Shown here: positions 25,217 to 32,963 of the stretch, piece after piece
How positions within the stretch are numbered: position 1 is the stretch's first letter
How the letters are laid out: each line of letters opens with the position of its first letter
NCBI GenBank assembly: GCA_903828695.1
Contig: CAIKNE010000134.1
Span: 1-40,112, forward strand
DNA from: an uncultured Burkholderiales bacterium
GTDB lineage: Bacteria > Pseudomonadota > Gammaproteobacteria > Burkholderiales > Burkholderiaceae_C
DNA length: 40,112 bases
Reading direction: 5' to 3'
The notes under the pieces: generated by a model
Told to the model about the DNA's origin: nothing
Seen by the model: the letters and a program-made list of their open reading frames with translations, nothing else
The model's database searches: none
Program-made: the position numbers and the translations under genes

Positions 25217-26050
25217 TCAGTAGAAGCCCATGGCATCTTTTGGAACCCAATAACCCATATCACCAGCACCGCACCTACGTTCAAACTTGGGTCGTAGTCG
25301 CGTTAGCTTGCGCGAACCTTCGGTGAACAGTATCTTCGCTCGCTGTGCTTCAAAGCTATAGCCACGACCAATTCCATTCATCACCCGAATCAGGCTGTTC
25401 AAGCTCTGTGTGTAGGCGTTTGTCACCGGATGCTAGAAGTAGTTGATGATCCACGGCTGCCAGTTAGACCAAGCACGTATCAGATCGGCAAAGGCACCTC
25501 TGACTTGCGGCACCACCGCCCGATTCCAAGCCTCGAATGCCTTCAATGCTTTCTGAGGTGAACTTGCGTTCTCGTAGATGACAGAGAAGTCTTCTTTGAG
25601 CCGTAAGCCACGCCCAAGTCGGGGTAATTTTTGAGTCCAACCATCCAGCAACACGCGCTCACGGTCATTCAAATCACGCTCGCGCTTCAAAAGCACAAAT
25701 CGGTCGTGCATGAGGCCTCGGCATTGCTTAGTCGTCAACTGTTCACGCAAGCCCTTTCTGACTCGCTCTAAGGCATCGTTGGCCATTCTGACGACATGGA
25801 CTTGTCGATCACAATTTTGGCCTTGGGTATCACGGCTTGAACAGCGTGACGATAAGGTGCCCACATGTCCATGGCTTGAAATATTCCGGATCACTTGTTC
25901 GTTGCGGCCATGACCAATTAAATGCTCAGAGCTGCAGGCCATACAGACCGTGGGCGCATTCTCGATTTCAGCGGTGATGTGGTAATCGTGGTCATTTTCT
26001 TCGACCCGTAATATTTTGTAGTCGGGGAGATTCAGGATGTTTACTGGCAT
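25217..26050 (-). pseudogene. Decayed ISL3-family transposase
   Basis: The frame from 26050 begins with the ISL3 zinc-finger N-terminus (MPVNILNLPDYKILRVEEND, then CMACSSEHLIGHGRNEQVIR). It then jumps over roughly 150 codons of the middle of the protein into a segment that in the next frame reads MDMWAPYRHAVQAVIP and VIDK. A missing T near 25800 restores the frame at HVVRMANDALERV. A TAG at 25433-25435 interrupts the ending just before HPVTNAYTQSLNSLIRVMN. Large deletion, frameshift and stop together show a dead copy. No terminal repeats or target duplication were found by eye. Confidence 0.88.
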
Positions 26051-26076
26051 TCAGACTAAGGCTTATTCGTAGCTCT

Positions 26077-26862
26077 CTATGTTGAGCCATTTGAATTCGC
26101 CTCGCGAATCTTTTCTGCGTCCGGATGGCAATCCACCAAGAAAGCCATCATTTCAGTGCCATCTTTACCAAGATAAAACCGTATCATGTTTTCATTAAAT
26201 TCCTGAGCTTTGGCTGCGGGGACGCTGATCGCATCGATCCCAGCTGACATCAGAATGCCATTCATCATGAAACGGGACGTGCGCTTGTTGCCATCGAAGA
26301 AGAATTGCTGCAATGCACCGAACAAGAAGAAGGCTGCTGCTTTCTCAAAGGAATGCTGAACCTTGTTTTGAAGCGCTTGCAGACCGCTTGCAAAGACGCG
26401 GTTCAACTCTGGCGCACCAGGCACTGTCGCCATCGGTGTATGTCGCCCGTGTTCGCCCAATCCAACATCCGGGGTGTAACCTGTTTCTATGCCCTCACCA
26501 CGGAAGTGCCCCCACTCCAACGCCTCGTTGCGGGCGACAAGAGCATGCAGATCCGTGAACGTCACTTTGCTCAAAGAAAATTTACCAGCCTTCACCAGTG
26601 CCAAAAGGTGTTTGGAGCTTTTGGCCAAGTTGAGAACTTGTTCTTGGTCAGAAATTTTTCGTCCTCCAATAGTCACGCCGTCCAGCAGAGTTTTGACCTC
26701 GGGAAAGGTGAAGGGATTACCTTCGAGCACGGACGCATCCCAAACGAATTCAGGCAGCATGCGATGAAAACGGAAGGCAACCCGCTCAATAGAATGAGTC
26801 GGTACGACGCCAGGCACAGTTGACCTGTCCCAGTGGAATCCGAGTGCGGAGAAGAGTTCCAT
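26077..26862 (-). CDS. Fic-family protein lacking the catalytic histidine
   Basis: Fic proteins usually transfer AMP to target proteins through an HPFx(D/E)GNxRxxR motif. This 261-residue protein has QQFFFDGNKRTSRF at 185-198, so Q186 stands where the catalytic histidine should be. The downstream anion-binding DGNKRxxR is intact. Near the N-terminus, DASVLEGN (residues 42-49) resembles the (S/T)xxxE(G/N) inhibitory motif with Ala in the first position. A related group of Fic proteins shares the QFFxDGNKR form, so this may be a family feature and not decay. It has its own promoter and follows the ISL3 relic. Confidence 0.85.
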   Translation of the reverse strand: MELFSALGFHWDRSTVPGVVPTHSIERVAFRFHRMLPEFVWDASVLEGNPFTFPEVKTLLDGVTIGGRKISDQEQVLNLAKSSKHLLALVKAGKFSLSKVTFTDLHALVARNEALEWGHFRGEGIETGYTPDVGLGEHGRHTPMATVPGAPELNRVFASGLQALQNKVQHSFEKAAAFFLFGALQQFFFDGNKRTSRFMMNGILMSAGIDAISVPAAKAQEFNENMIRFYLGKDGTEMMAFLVDCHPDAEKIREANSNGST

Positions 26863-26885
26863 ATTTTTCCTTGTACCGATAAAGT

Positions 26886-26952
26886 AATCCGGTTTTATTG
26901 TATTGAGACAATCAATCTATTGCAACAACAAAATCCGGTTTTACGATAAAAC
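26886..26952 (-). promoter_or_regulatory. Promoter and repeated operator of the fic gene
   Basis: On the minus strand, TTGCAA (26920-26925) and TACAAT (26897-26902) are 17 bp apart, a near-consensus sigma-70 promoter 35 bp before the fic start. A 12-bp direct repeat, AATCCGGTTTTA on the plus strand, brackets it at 26886-26897 and 26932-26943. The distal copy runs into a perfect palindrome GTTTTA-CGA-TAAAAC (26938-26952). This layout fits repression by a protein bound on both sides of the promoter. Confidence 0.6.
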
Positions 26953-27270
26953 TACAGCAGACTAAATATTACCCGCAAACACATTCAAATCTGGATACCC
27001 AATTTTTAAAATACTCATCAATAGTTAGGTATTTGAATATTGTACGAGCCCACTAATCACCGCATCAAAACAACTCAGCTGACATATGTCCAAGACCTCT
27101 AAAGAAATGCTTCTGAAGGAGAGTAACTGTTTGCTAAGGGCAAGACAAACAAGACTCCATGCGTATTACATTAATCTCCTAGGCTGAATTGTGCCTTTAG
27201 ACGCAACTCTAGTGAATCAAAACAGTAAACAATTAAAATCGAGGCTGATTAACAAGTCATAGGATCCAAA
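26953..27270. other. Intergenic region before DUF4149 gene
   Basis: I see no gene, strong hairpin or recognisable repeat in these 318 bp beyond the fic promoter. A GGATCC-containing stretch without a good ribosome-binding site precedes the DUF4149 start. Confidence 0.4.
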
Positions 27271-27657
27271 ATGTGGAGTCAATTACTGATTGCGTCAAAT
27301 TTAGGCGTCATGCTATTTTTTTCACTTCTCATAGCGCCCTCCATCTTTAAGGTTTTACCTGCCGAGTGGGCTGCGGTTTATGTGAGAAGTTTTTTTCCAA
27401 AATATTATGCATATTTAGCCTTCGTATCTTTTGGCGCCTCTTTTCTGGCAACAGATGTCCAAACAATGATAGTAACTGTCATTTGTGGCACATTTTTTGT
27501 CATCTTAACTGCTTATCTGACGCCACGGATCAACGCTGCAAAGGACGCCGGGCAAATGAACAAATTTGATTTTTTACATAAACTTAGCGTGCTAATCAAT
27601 GTCATTCAAATCGCTTTGTTTGTCTACCCACTAATTCCGAATTTGACTTCGTCTTAG
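27271..27657 (+). CDS. DUF4149-type membrane protein
   Basis: The 128-residue product has four membrane helices (about residues 5-25, 45-62, 66-86 and 105-123). Its opening resembles the DUF4149/TMEM205 family: an N-terminal helix with FFSLLIAPSIFKVLP, then FFPKYYAYLA, a middle loop with YLTPRINAAKDAG, and a DFLHKLSVLINVIQI ending. The function of the family is not settled. The gene stands alone between the fic region and the OsmC-YcaO gene. The length is slightly shorter than usual. Confidence 0.7.
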   Translation: MWSQLLIASNLGVMLFFSLLIAPSIFKVLPAEWAAVYVRSFFPKYYAYLAFVSFGASFLATDVQTMIVTVICGTFFVILTAYLTPRINAAKDAGQMNKFDFLHKLSVLINVIQIALFVYPLIPNLTSS

Positions 27658-28197
27658 TAAGAAATTCATTGTTGGACTTTATGGAGTGACTGTCTCACTT
27701 GCCGGAGTGTTGTTTTGTTCACTATTTACTAATTAGTTAAAAATCAGCTGGTTTTGTCGTACTATTAAAATTAATTTTTACCGATTGCTCAAACACAGTT
27801 CTTGGTACCTTAGAAATCTATTATGTTGAACTAGTCTTTTAATCAGTGACTTAAATTTCGTTTTTTTTCTGAAGCGAATGGTTCTAAAGAGTTCAATAAG
27901 ATATTGAGCAATTTAATCTGGTTGATCTGTAAAACCTTTTTTTCTACTACCCTTTTGTAGAAAAAGTAATTTTGATCATTCCATTGATCCGCCCTCTTTG
28001 GAGAAAATCCGCTCCTCGAGCGGCAGCGTCCATTCAAAAATCCGTGTTTTTTGCATTTGCCTGTTGAACGAATTTTGGATCCGCAAATCATTTTTGGTTT
28101 TCCTAGCAAAACACGGTACAGCTATTTCTTATGGCTCGCTGCTTGTCATTTTAACTATTAAAAAAAGTAATGGGAAGTTGGGCTCAGTTATGGTTGA
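27658..28197. other. Low-complexity intergenic region with a possible Cys-rich remnant
   Basis: The 540 bp are AT-rich. On the minus strand, a frame at 27843-28109 starts MLGKPKMICGSKIRSTG and continues KCKKHGFLNGRCRSRSG. This recalls the Cys-rich head of small HGGxTG-motif proteins (CGAKTR...C....NGRC..HGG.TG), but the HGG part is lost and the rest is unlike the family. I treat it as a possible decayed gene only. Nothing else is recognisable. Confidence 0.3.
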
Positions 28198-30417
28198 TTA
28201 TTTCACTACTGAATCAACCGCTTTGGATAACCAACGGGTCCGCGCCACATGCAATTTCCTGTAGCTATCGATCAAGCGGTGATGCCGATCGAGTCCCTCT
28301 AGATTCATATTTGTTGGCGTTAATCCATGAAATCGAACAGTTCCCATCACCGAACCTATTGCTGCGTCCATACGAGGGTTGCCGAACATCCTGCGAAAGC
28401 TGTGCTCATAGTCCCCGAGTTCTAGGTCTTCATCCAGATACACATCAAGCACTACTTTCAAGGCTTGGTAGAACAATCTTCGCTCGACGGTGTTGTCGTT
28501 GTATTGTAAAAAGGCTCCTACAAGATCTTGTACATCCCCAAAATGCTGTAACGCTAGGTGAATAAGTAACTTTAACTCCAGCACCGTTAATTGGCCCCAA
28601 TCTGTATTCTCATCAAACTCGATACCGATCAGAGTGGCTATATCCGAATATTCATCAAGCTCATTGTTTTCCATACGCTGCACGAGCGCCTTTAGTTCTG
28701 AATCGTTTAAACGGTGTAAGTTCAAGATGTCAGCACGGAATAATAAGGCTTTGTTAGTGTTGTCCCAGATCAAATCCTCTACCGGGTAAACCTCAGAATA
28801 ACCGGGAACAAGAATACGACAAGCTATAGCACCTAATTGATCATAGGTGGCCGTGTAAACCTCTTTACCCATGTCTTTGAGAATGTTCAAAAGTGTAGCG
28901 ACTTCCTCTGTATTGGAGTTCTCACCCCGCCCAGAGAAATCCCATTCCACAAACTCAAAATCTGATTTGGCGCTGAAAAAACGCCAAGATACGACTCCGC
29001 TTGAATCAATGAAATGCTCCACAAAGTTATTGGGCTCAGTAACAGCGTTACTGTCAAAGGTGGGCTGGGGCAAGTCGTTCAGTCCTTCAAAACTTCGCCC
29101 CTGTAATAACTCAGTCAAACTTCGTTCTAGGGCTACTTCAAAGCTTGGATGCGCACCAAATGAAGCAAAAACGCCACCAGTTCTTGGATTCATCAAAGTC
29201 ACGCACATCACCGGGTAGATACCTCCAAGTGAGGCATCTTTCACCAGAACCGGGAAACCTTGCTCTTCCAAAGCTCGAATACCCGCAGCAATACTCGGGT
29301 ATTGCTGCAAAACTTCGATTGGGACATCTGGCAAACAGATTTCACCCTCTAAGATTTCACGTTTGACGGCGCGTTCAAAAATCTCGGACAAACACTGCAC
29401 CTGCGCCTCAACCAGCGTATTGCCAGCGCTCATCCCGTTGCTGACGAACAAGTTTTCAACTAGGTTAGACGGGAAATAAACGGTCTTGGCGTCAGAGTAC
29501 CGCACAAAGGGGAGCGAACATATACCTCTAGTCGAATTACCGGAGTTGGTGTCGATTAGATGCGAGCCACGCAACTCACCCTCGGGGTTGTAAATGTGAA
29601 GGGAATAAGCATCCAAAATTTCAGAGGGGAGTGCATCCTCAAGGCCCGGCTTGAACCAGCGTTCGTTTGGATAATGGACAAACTCAGAGTTGGCAATCTC
29701 CTCACCCCAAAATACGCCTGCATAGAAATGATTGTTGCTCAAACGCTCAATGTATTCACCTAAGGCCGAAGCTAACGCACTTTCCTTGGTTGATCCCTTT
29801 CCGTTGGTAAAACACATCGGTGAATGCGCATCGCGAATATGCAATGACCAGACGTTAGGGATGATGTTGCGCCATGAAGCAATTTCAATCTTGATGCCAA
29901 GGCTTGCCAATAGTGAGGTCATATTGGCTATTGTTTCCTCTAAAGGGAGATCCTTGCCCGCAATGTAGGTTTGGGAGTCTGAGACTGGCTTCACTGTTAA
30001 AAGGGACTGGGCATCCGCGTCTAAGTTATCTACCTCCTCGATTACAAACTCAGGGCCCGCTTGCACCACCTTTTTAACGGTACAACGCTCAATTGATTGC
30101 AAAATCCCGCGACGGTCTATTTCCTTTATATCCGCTGGCAATTCAACTTGGATTTTGAAAATTTGCTGATAACGGTTTTCCGGGTCGACAATATTATTTT
30201 GTGAAAGCCGGATATTTTCAGTAGAGATATTACGAGTGTCGCAGTACAACTTGACAAAGTAGGCTGCACACAACGCCGATGAGGCTAGAAAATAATCGAA
30301 AGGCCCAGGCGCAGAGCCGTCCCCCTTGTAACGGATGGGCTGGTCTGCAACGACGGTGAAATCATCAAACTTGGCTTCAAGACGAAGCTTATCTAGAAAA
30401 TTGACTTTAATTTCCAT
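28198..30417 (-). CDS. ycaO: OsmC-YcaO fusion protein
   Basis: The 739-residue protein joins an OsmC-like domain (about 1-145, with cysteines C50 and C112 in OsmC positions) to a YcaO domain (about 165-600) and a helical C-terminal part. YcaO enzymes use ATP to activate amide bonds. The ATP/Mg motifs are visible: SALGEYIERLSNN (E221, E224) and QCLSEIFERAVKRE (Q341, E345, E348). This OsmC-YcaO form is a widespread stand-alone protein annotated as an accessory factor for RimO methylthiolation of ribosomal protein S12; no precursor peptide gene is nearby. Length is normal. Confidence 0.92.
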   Translation of the reverse strand: MEIKVNFLDKLRLEAKFDDFTVVADQPIRYKGDGSAPGPFDYFLASSALCAAYFVKLYCDTRNISTENIRLSQNNIVDPENRYQQIFKIQVELPADIKEIDRRGILQSIERCTVKKVVQAGPEFVIEEVDNLDADAQSLLTVKPVSDSQTYIAGKDLPLEETIANMTSLLASLGIKIEIASWRNIIPNVWSLHIRDAHSPMCFTNGKGSTKESALASALGEYIERLSNNHFYAGVFWGEEIANSEFVHYPNERWFKPGLEDALPSEILDAYSLHIYNPEGELRGSHLIDTNSGNSTRGICSLPFVRYSDAKTVYFPSNLVENLFVSNGMSAGNTLVEAQVQCLSEIFERAVKREILEGEICLPDVPIEVLQQYPSIAAGIRALEEQGFPVLVKDASLGGIYPVMCVTLMNPRTGGVFASFGAHPSFEVALERSLTELLQGRSFEGLNDLPQPTFDSNAVTEPNNFVEHFIDSSGVVSWRFFSAKSDFEFVEWDFSGRGENSNTEEVATLLNILKDMGKEVYTATYDQLGAIACRILVPGYSEVYPVEDLIWDNTNKALLFRADILNLHRLNDSELKALVQRMENNELDEYSDIATLIGIEFDENTDWGQLTVLELKLLIHLALQHFGDVQDLVGAFLQYNDNTVERRLFYQALKVVLDVYLDEDLELGDYEHSFRRMFGNPRMDAAIGSVMGTVRFHGLTPTNMNLEGLDRHHRLIDSYRKLHVARTRWLSKAVDSVVK

Positions 30418-30795
30418 ACGGATCTGTGTAATGAGTAAGCAAATTGATGTGGTGTCACTGGCTTACCCCCACGGCTAGTTCACAGTATAGGAAGCCTTGT
30501 CGCTAATAGGTCGGGGAAATTGCGAAATTAAGTGAAACGGCACAAAAATAGTAGTGAAATTGTCAATATATTGGTAATTCATTCCAAAAAACCTTCAAAT
30601 TGAAACGCATGAACGTAACTCAGATGTTATGAATAATCAGCACCAGCAGGTGCTGATTCAATGAAAAAACTAGCTGTCTGGGGCTCACAATACCTTTACA
30701 AATTCAAGCATTTGCATTCTTCTGATTTAAATCACATTTCCCAAATTGCAATCGATTATCCTTGCGTTCCCTTGTCAACCTTTAAGAGTGCCCAC
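30418..30795. promoter_or_regulatory. Divergent intergenic region with perfect hairpin
   Basis: The 378 bp between ycaO and the PepSY gene contain a perfect 10-bp inverted repeat, AATCAGCACC (30635-30644) and GGTGCTGATT (30649-30658), with an AGCA loop. No T-run follows on either strand, so an operator or leader hairpin is more likely than a terminator. TATACT on the minus strand near 30485-30490 could be a -10 box for ycaO, but no good -35 is seen. Confidence 0.45.
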
Positions 30796-31098
30796 ATGTT
30801 ACGTAATATCAGATTTCTCCTTACCGCCCTCATCCTAACTGCGTTAATTCCCATGTCCTATGCATCAAAGAATCATAAAGATGATGTGCAAGAGATGGAA
30901 AAAGCCAAGATCACCCTTGTAGAGGCGATCAATATCGCAGAAAAATCTGCAACAGGTAAGGCGATCAGCGCCAAACTAAAGAACTCCAAGCAAGGTTTGA
31001 TGTATAAAGTTGATGTGATGGATAGTGATAAAAAATATGAAGTTAAAGTAGACGCTTTAAGTGGGGCGGTCATCTCCTCCAATCTAGACGCGCATTAA
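30796..31098 (+). CDS. Secreted PepSY-domain protein
   Basis: The 100-residue product has a clear signal peptide (residues 1-23, RNIRFLLTALILTALIPMSYA) and one PepSY domain: ITLVEAINIAEKSATGKAIS at about 41-60, then MYKVDVMDSDKKYEVKVDALSGAVISS. PepSY proteins are periplasmic, often paired with proteases or two-component systems. I chose ATG 30796, not an in-frame start at 30661, because AAGAG precedes it at good distance and the signal peptide then starts correctly. The gene stands alone. Confidence 0.82.
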   Translation: MLRNIRFLLTALILTALIPMSYASKNHKDDVQEMEKAKITLVEAINIAEKSATGKAISAKLKNSKQGLMYKVDVMDSDKKYEVKVDALSGAVISSNLDAH

Positions 31099-31514
31099 GC
31101 CAAGCGGATGAATAGGGTGGAGCGCCTACATATTAAGCTGACTCCACTCTCTCACGCACCTTGAAATTACTGATTAAAGAGTAGCTGAATTTCTTTTTGA
31201 TTCTTCTCAGTCTTGATATCACTGCATATTAAACGAGATAAGAGAAGGTGCGGTTTTGGTCATGACCTGAAACCATCCGCGTATAAACGAGCATCACCGA
31301 ACATCACCCATCTTTAATGACTTCAAATATCTCGCTCTAGATTGGTTTGAAGCGTACTCTCTAGATCTTAAGAAATCCGCCTATTTGCTCTTAGGGTATT
31401 CCATTGGAACCCTGAACTTCTTGCAAATTTGCCTGTCTTCAAGGTTATCCTTTGGTGTTTAAGATGTGAATGTTTCAATTCATTTACTTTTAACTCCCAT
31501 TAAAGAGGTTTTAC
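31099..31514. promoter_or_regulatory. Upstream region of the dehydrogenase operon
   Basis: Nothing coding is visible in these 416 bp. AGGGTATTCCATTGGAACCCT-like dyad symmetry lies at 31393-31413; its core TTCCATTGGAA (31399-31409) resembles the TGGAA/TTCCA half-sites bound by some IclR-family regulators. GTGGAG and CTCCAC near 31117-31147 could fold after the PepSY gene, but with no T-run. AAAGAGG at 31502-31508 is the ribosome-binding site of the next gene. Confidence 0.45.
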
Positions 31515-32963
31515 TTGGAAACGGCAAAGCAATATATCGATGGTCATTGGGTCACGCAGGTCACTGGATCCGAACGTCTGGGTCAATCTTTCAATCCAGC
31601 TACAGGCGAATTAGTCGCCATGTTTTGTGACGGAACTCAAGTCGAAGCACAAGCTGCCGTGGATGCAGCACACCGTGCATTCACATCTACTCATTGGAGA
31701 AGAAGTCCACGCCTTCGTGCAGATATCTTGATGGATTTTGCAAATCGTCTTGATGCACGTAAAGAAGAAATTGCAGACTGGCTCGTCACGCTCAACGGCA
31801 AGCTCAGACGTGAAGCATTAGGTGAAATTGGTGCTGGTATTTCTGAACTGAAGTACTACGCCGGACTCGCTCGTAATCTCTTTGGTCGCGTACTGGAAGT
31901 TGAGCCAGGTTGTTTCTCCTCTTTGGACCGAGAGGCTGCAGGGGTGTGTGCAATCATTCTTCCTTGGAACGCACCGGTCACGTTACTTGTACGCTCACTC
32001 GCACCAGCACTTGCCGCCGGCTGCACTGCGATCATCAAACCGGCCCATCAAACGGCTCTGGTTAACAACATGGTTCTTGAGTGTCTCACCACCGATCCAC
32101 GTGTGCCCGCGGGAGTCATCAATTCAGTTACCGAATCAGGCTCTGAAGTCTCTCGCTTCTTGTGTGAAACCCCGATCGTTGAAGTTATCAGCTTTACTGG
32201 CTCCTCGGCAGTCGGAAAGATCATCGCACAAAATACTGCTCCCACCCTCAAGCGACTGTCCCTAGAGCTTGGCGGCAAAGCACCTGCAATCATTTTTGCA
32301 GATGCGGATATGGATAAAACCCTTGCGGGTGTGGTTGCAGGGGGCATGGTCATGGCAGGTCAACAGTGCACTGCTATCACACGCGTCCTTGTAGAAGATT
32401 CGGCGTATGACAGTTTCTCTCGCCGTCTGACAGATGCCTTGAAAGCTGTAAAAGTTGGGCCTGGTCAAGACCCAAGCTCACAGATGGGTTGTCTGATCGA
32501 TGTTCGCAACCGTGACCGCATTGATACGTTGATGCAGACTGCAGAGCGAACTCAGCGTGTGCTCCTCAGAGGGCGAGCGCTTGGTGGTGATTTATCCCGG
32601 GGAGCATTCATATCACCAAGCCTGGTAGAGGTGCATGATCTTAAGTCTGAATTCATTCAAGATGAGCTCTTTGGGCCATTGCTCGTGATTGAGCGATTTA
32701 TGAGTGAAGACGATGCCGTTACCCGTGCCAATGCAACTCGCTTTGGCTTGGCAGCTAGCGTGTGGAGCACGGACGCGAAGAAAATTCGCCGCATTGCATC
32801 ACAACTTCGATCAGGAACGGTCTGGTCTAATTGCCATAACCGTCTTTTTGCAGAAGCAGAGACCGGGGGATTTCGAGACAGCGGATATGGACGGCTGCAT
32901 GGTGTGGAAGGGCTCAACGATTTTTTGCAAACCAAACACTTTTATTTTGAGACCAATACGTGA
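31515..32963 (+). CDS. NAD(P)-dependent aldehyde dehydrogenase
   Basis: This enzyme oxidises an aldehyde to the carboxylic acid. The 482-residue product has all catalytic residues of the family: N152 in ILPWNAP, K175 in IIKPA, E251 in LELGGK and the nucleophile C285 in AGQQCTAI, plus the C-terminal ELFGPLL(V)I block. The start is TTG at 31515 with AAAGAGG six bases upstream. Its stop overlaps the start of the thiamine-diphosphate enzyme by 4 bp. I infer that it oxidises the aldehyde made by that enzyme. The exact substrate is unknown. Confidence 0.93.
   Translation: METAKQYIDGHWVTQVTGSERLGQSFNPATGELVAMFCDGTQVEAQAAVDAAHRAFTSTHWRRSPRLRADILMDFANRLDARKEEIADWLVTLNGKLRREALGEIGAGISELKYYAGLARNLFGRVLEVEPGCFSSLDREAAGVCAIILPWNAPVTLLVRSLAPALAAGCTAIIKPAHQTALVNNMVLECLTTDPRVPAGVINSVTESGSEVSRFLCETPIVEVISFTGSSAVGKIIAQNTAPTLKRLSLELGGKAPAIIFADADMDKTLAGVVAGGMVMAGQQCTAITRVLVEDSAYDSFSRRLTDALKAVKVGPGQDPSSQMGCLIDVRNRDRIDTLMQTAERTQRVLLRGRALGGDLSRGAFISPSLVEVHDLKSEFIQDELFGPLLVIERFMSEDDAVTRANATRFGLAASVWSTDAKKIRRIASQLRSGTVWSNCHNRLFAEAETGGFRDSGYGRLHGVEGLNDFLQTKHFYFETNT

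Noticed and set aside
30661-30795. Longer start for the PepSY protein
   Set aside because: It would bury the signal peptide 45 residues inside the protein, and a better ribosome-binding site precedes ATG 30796.
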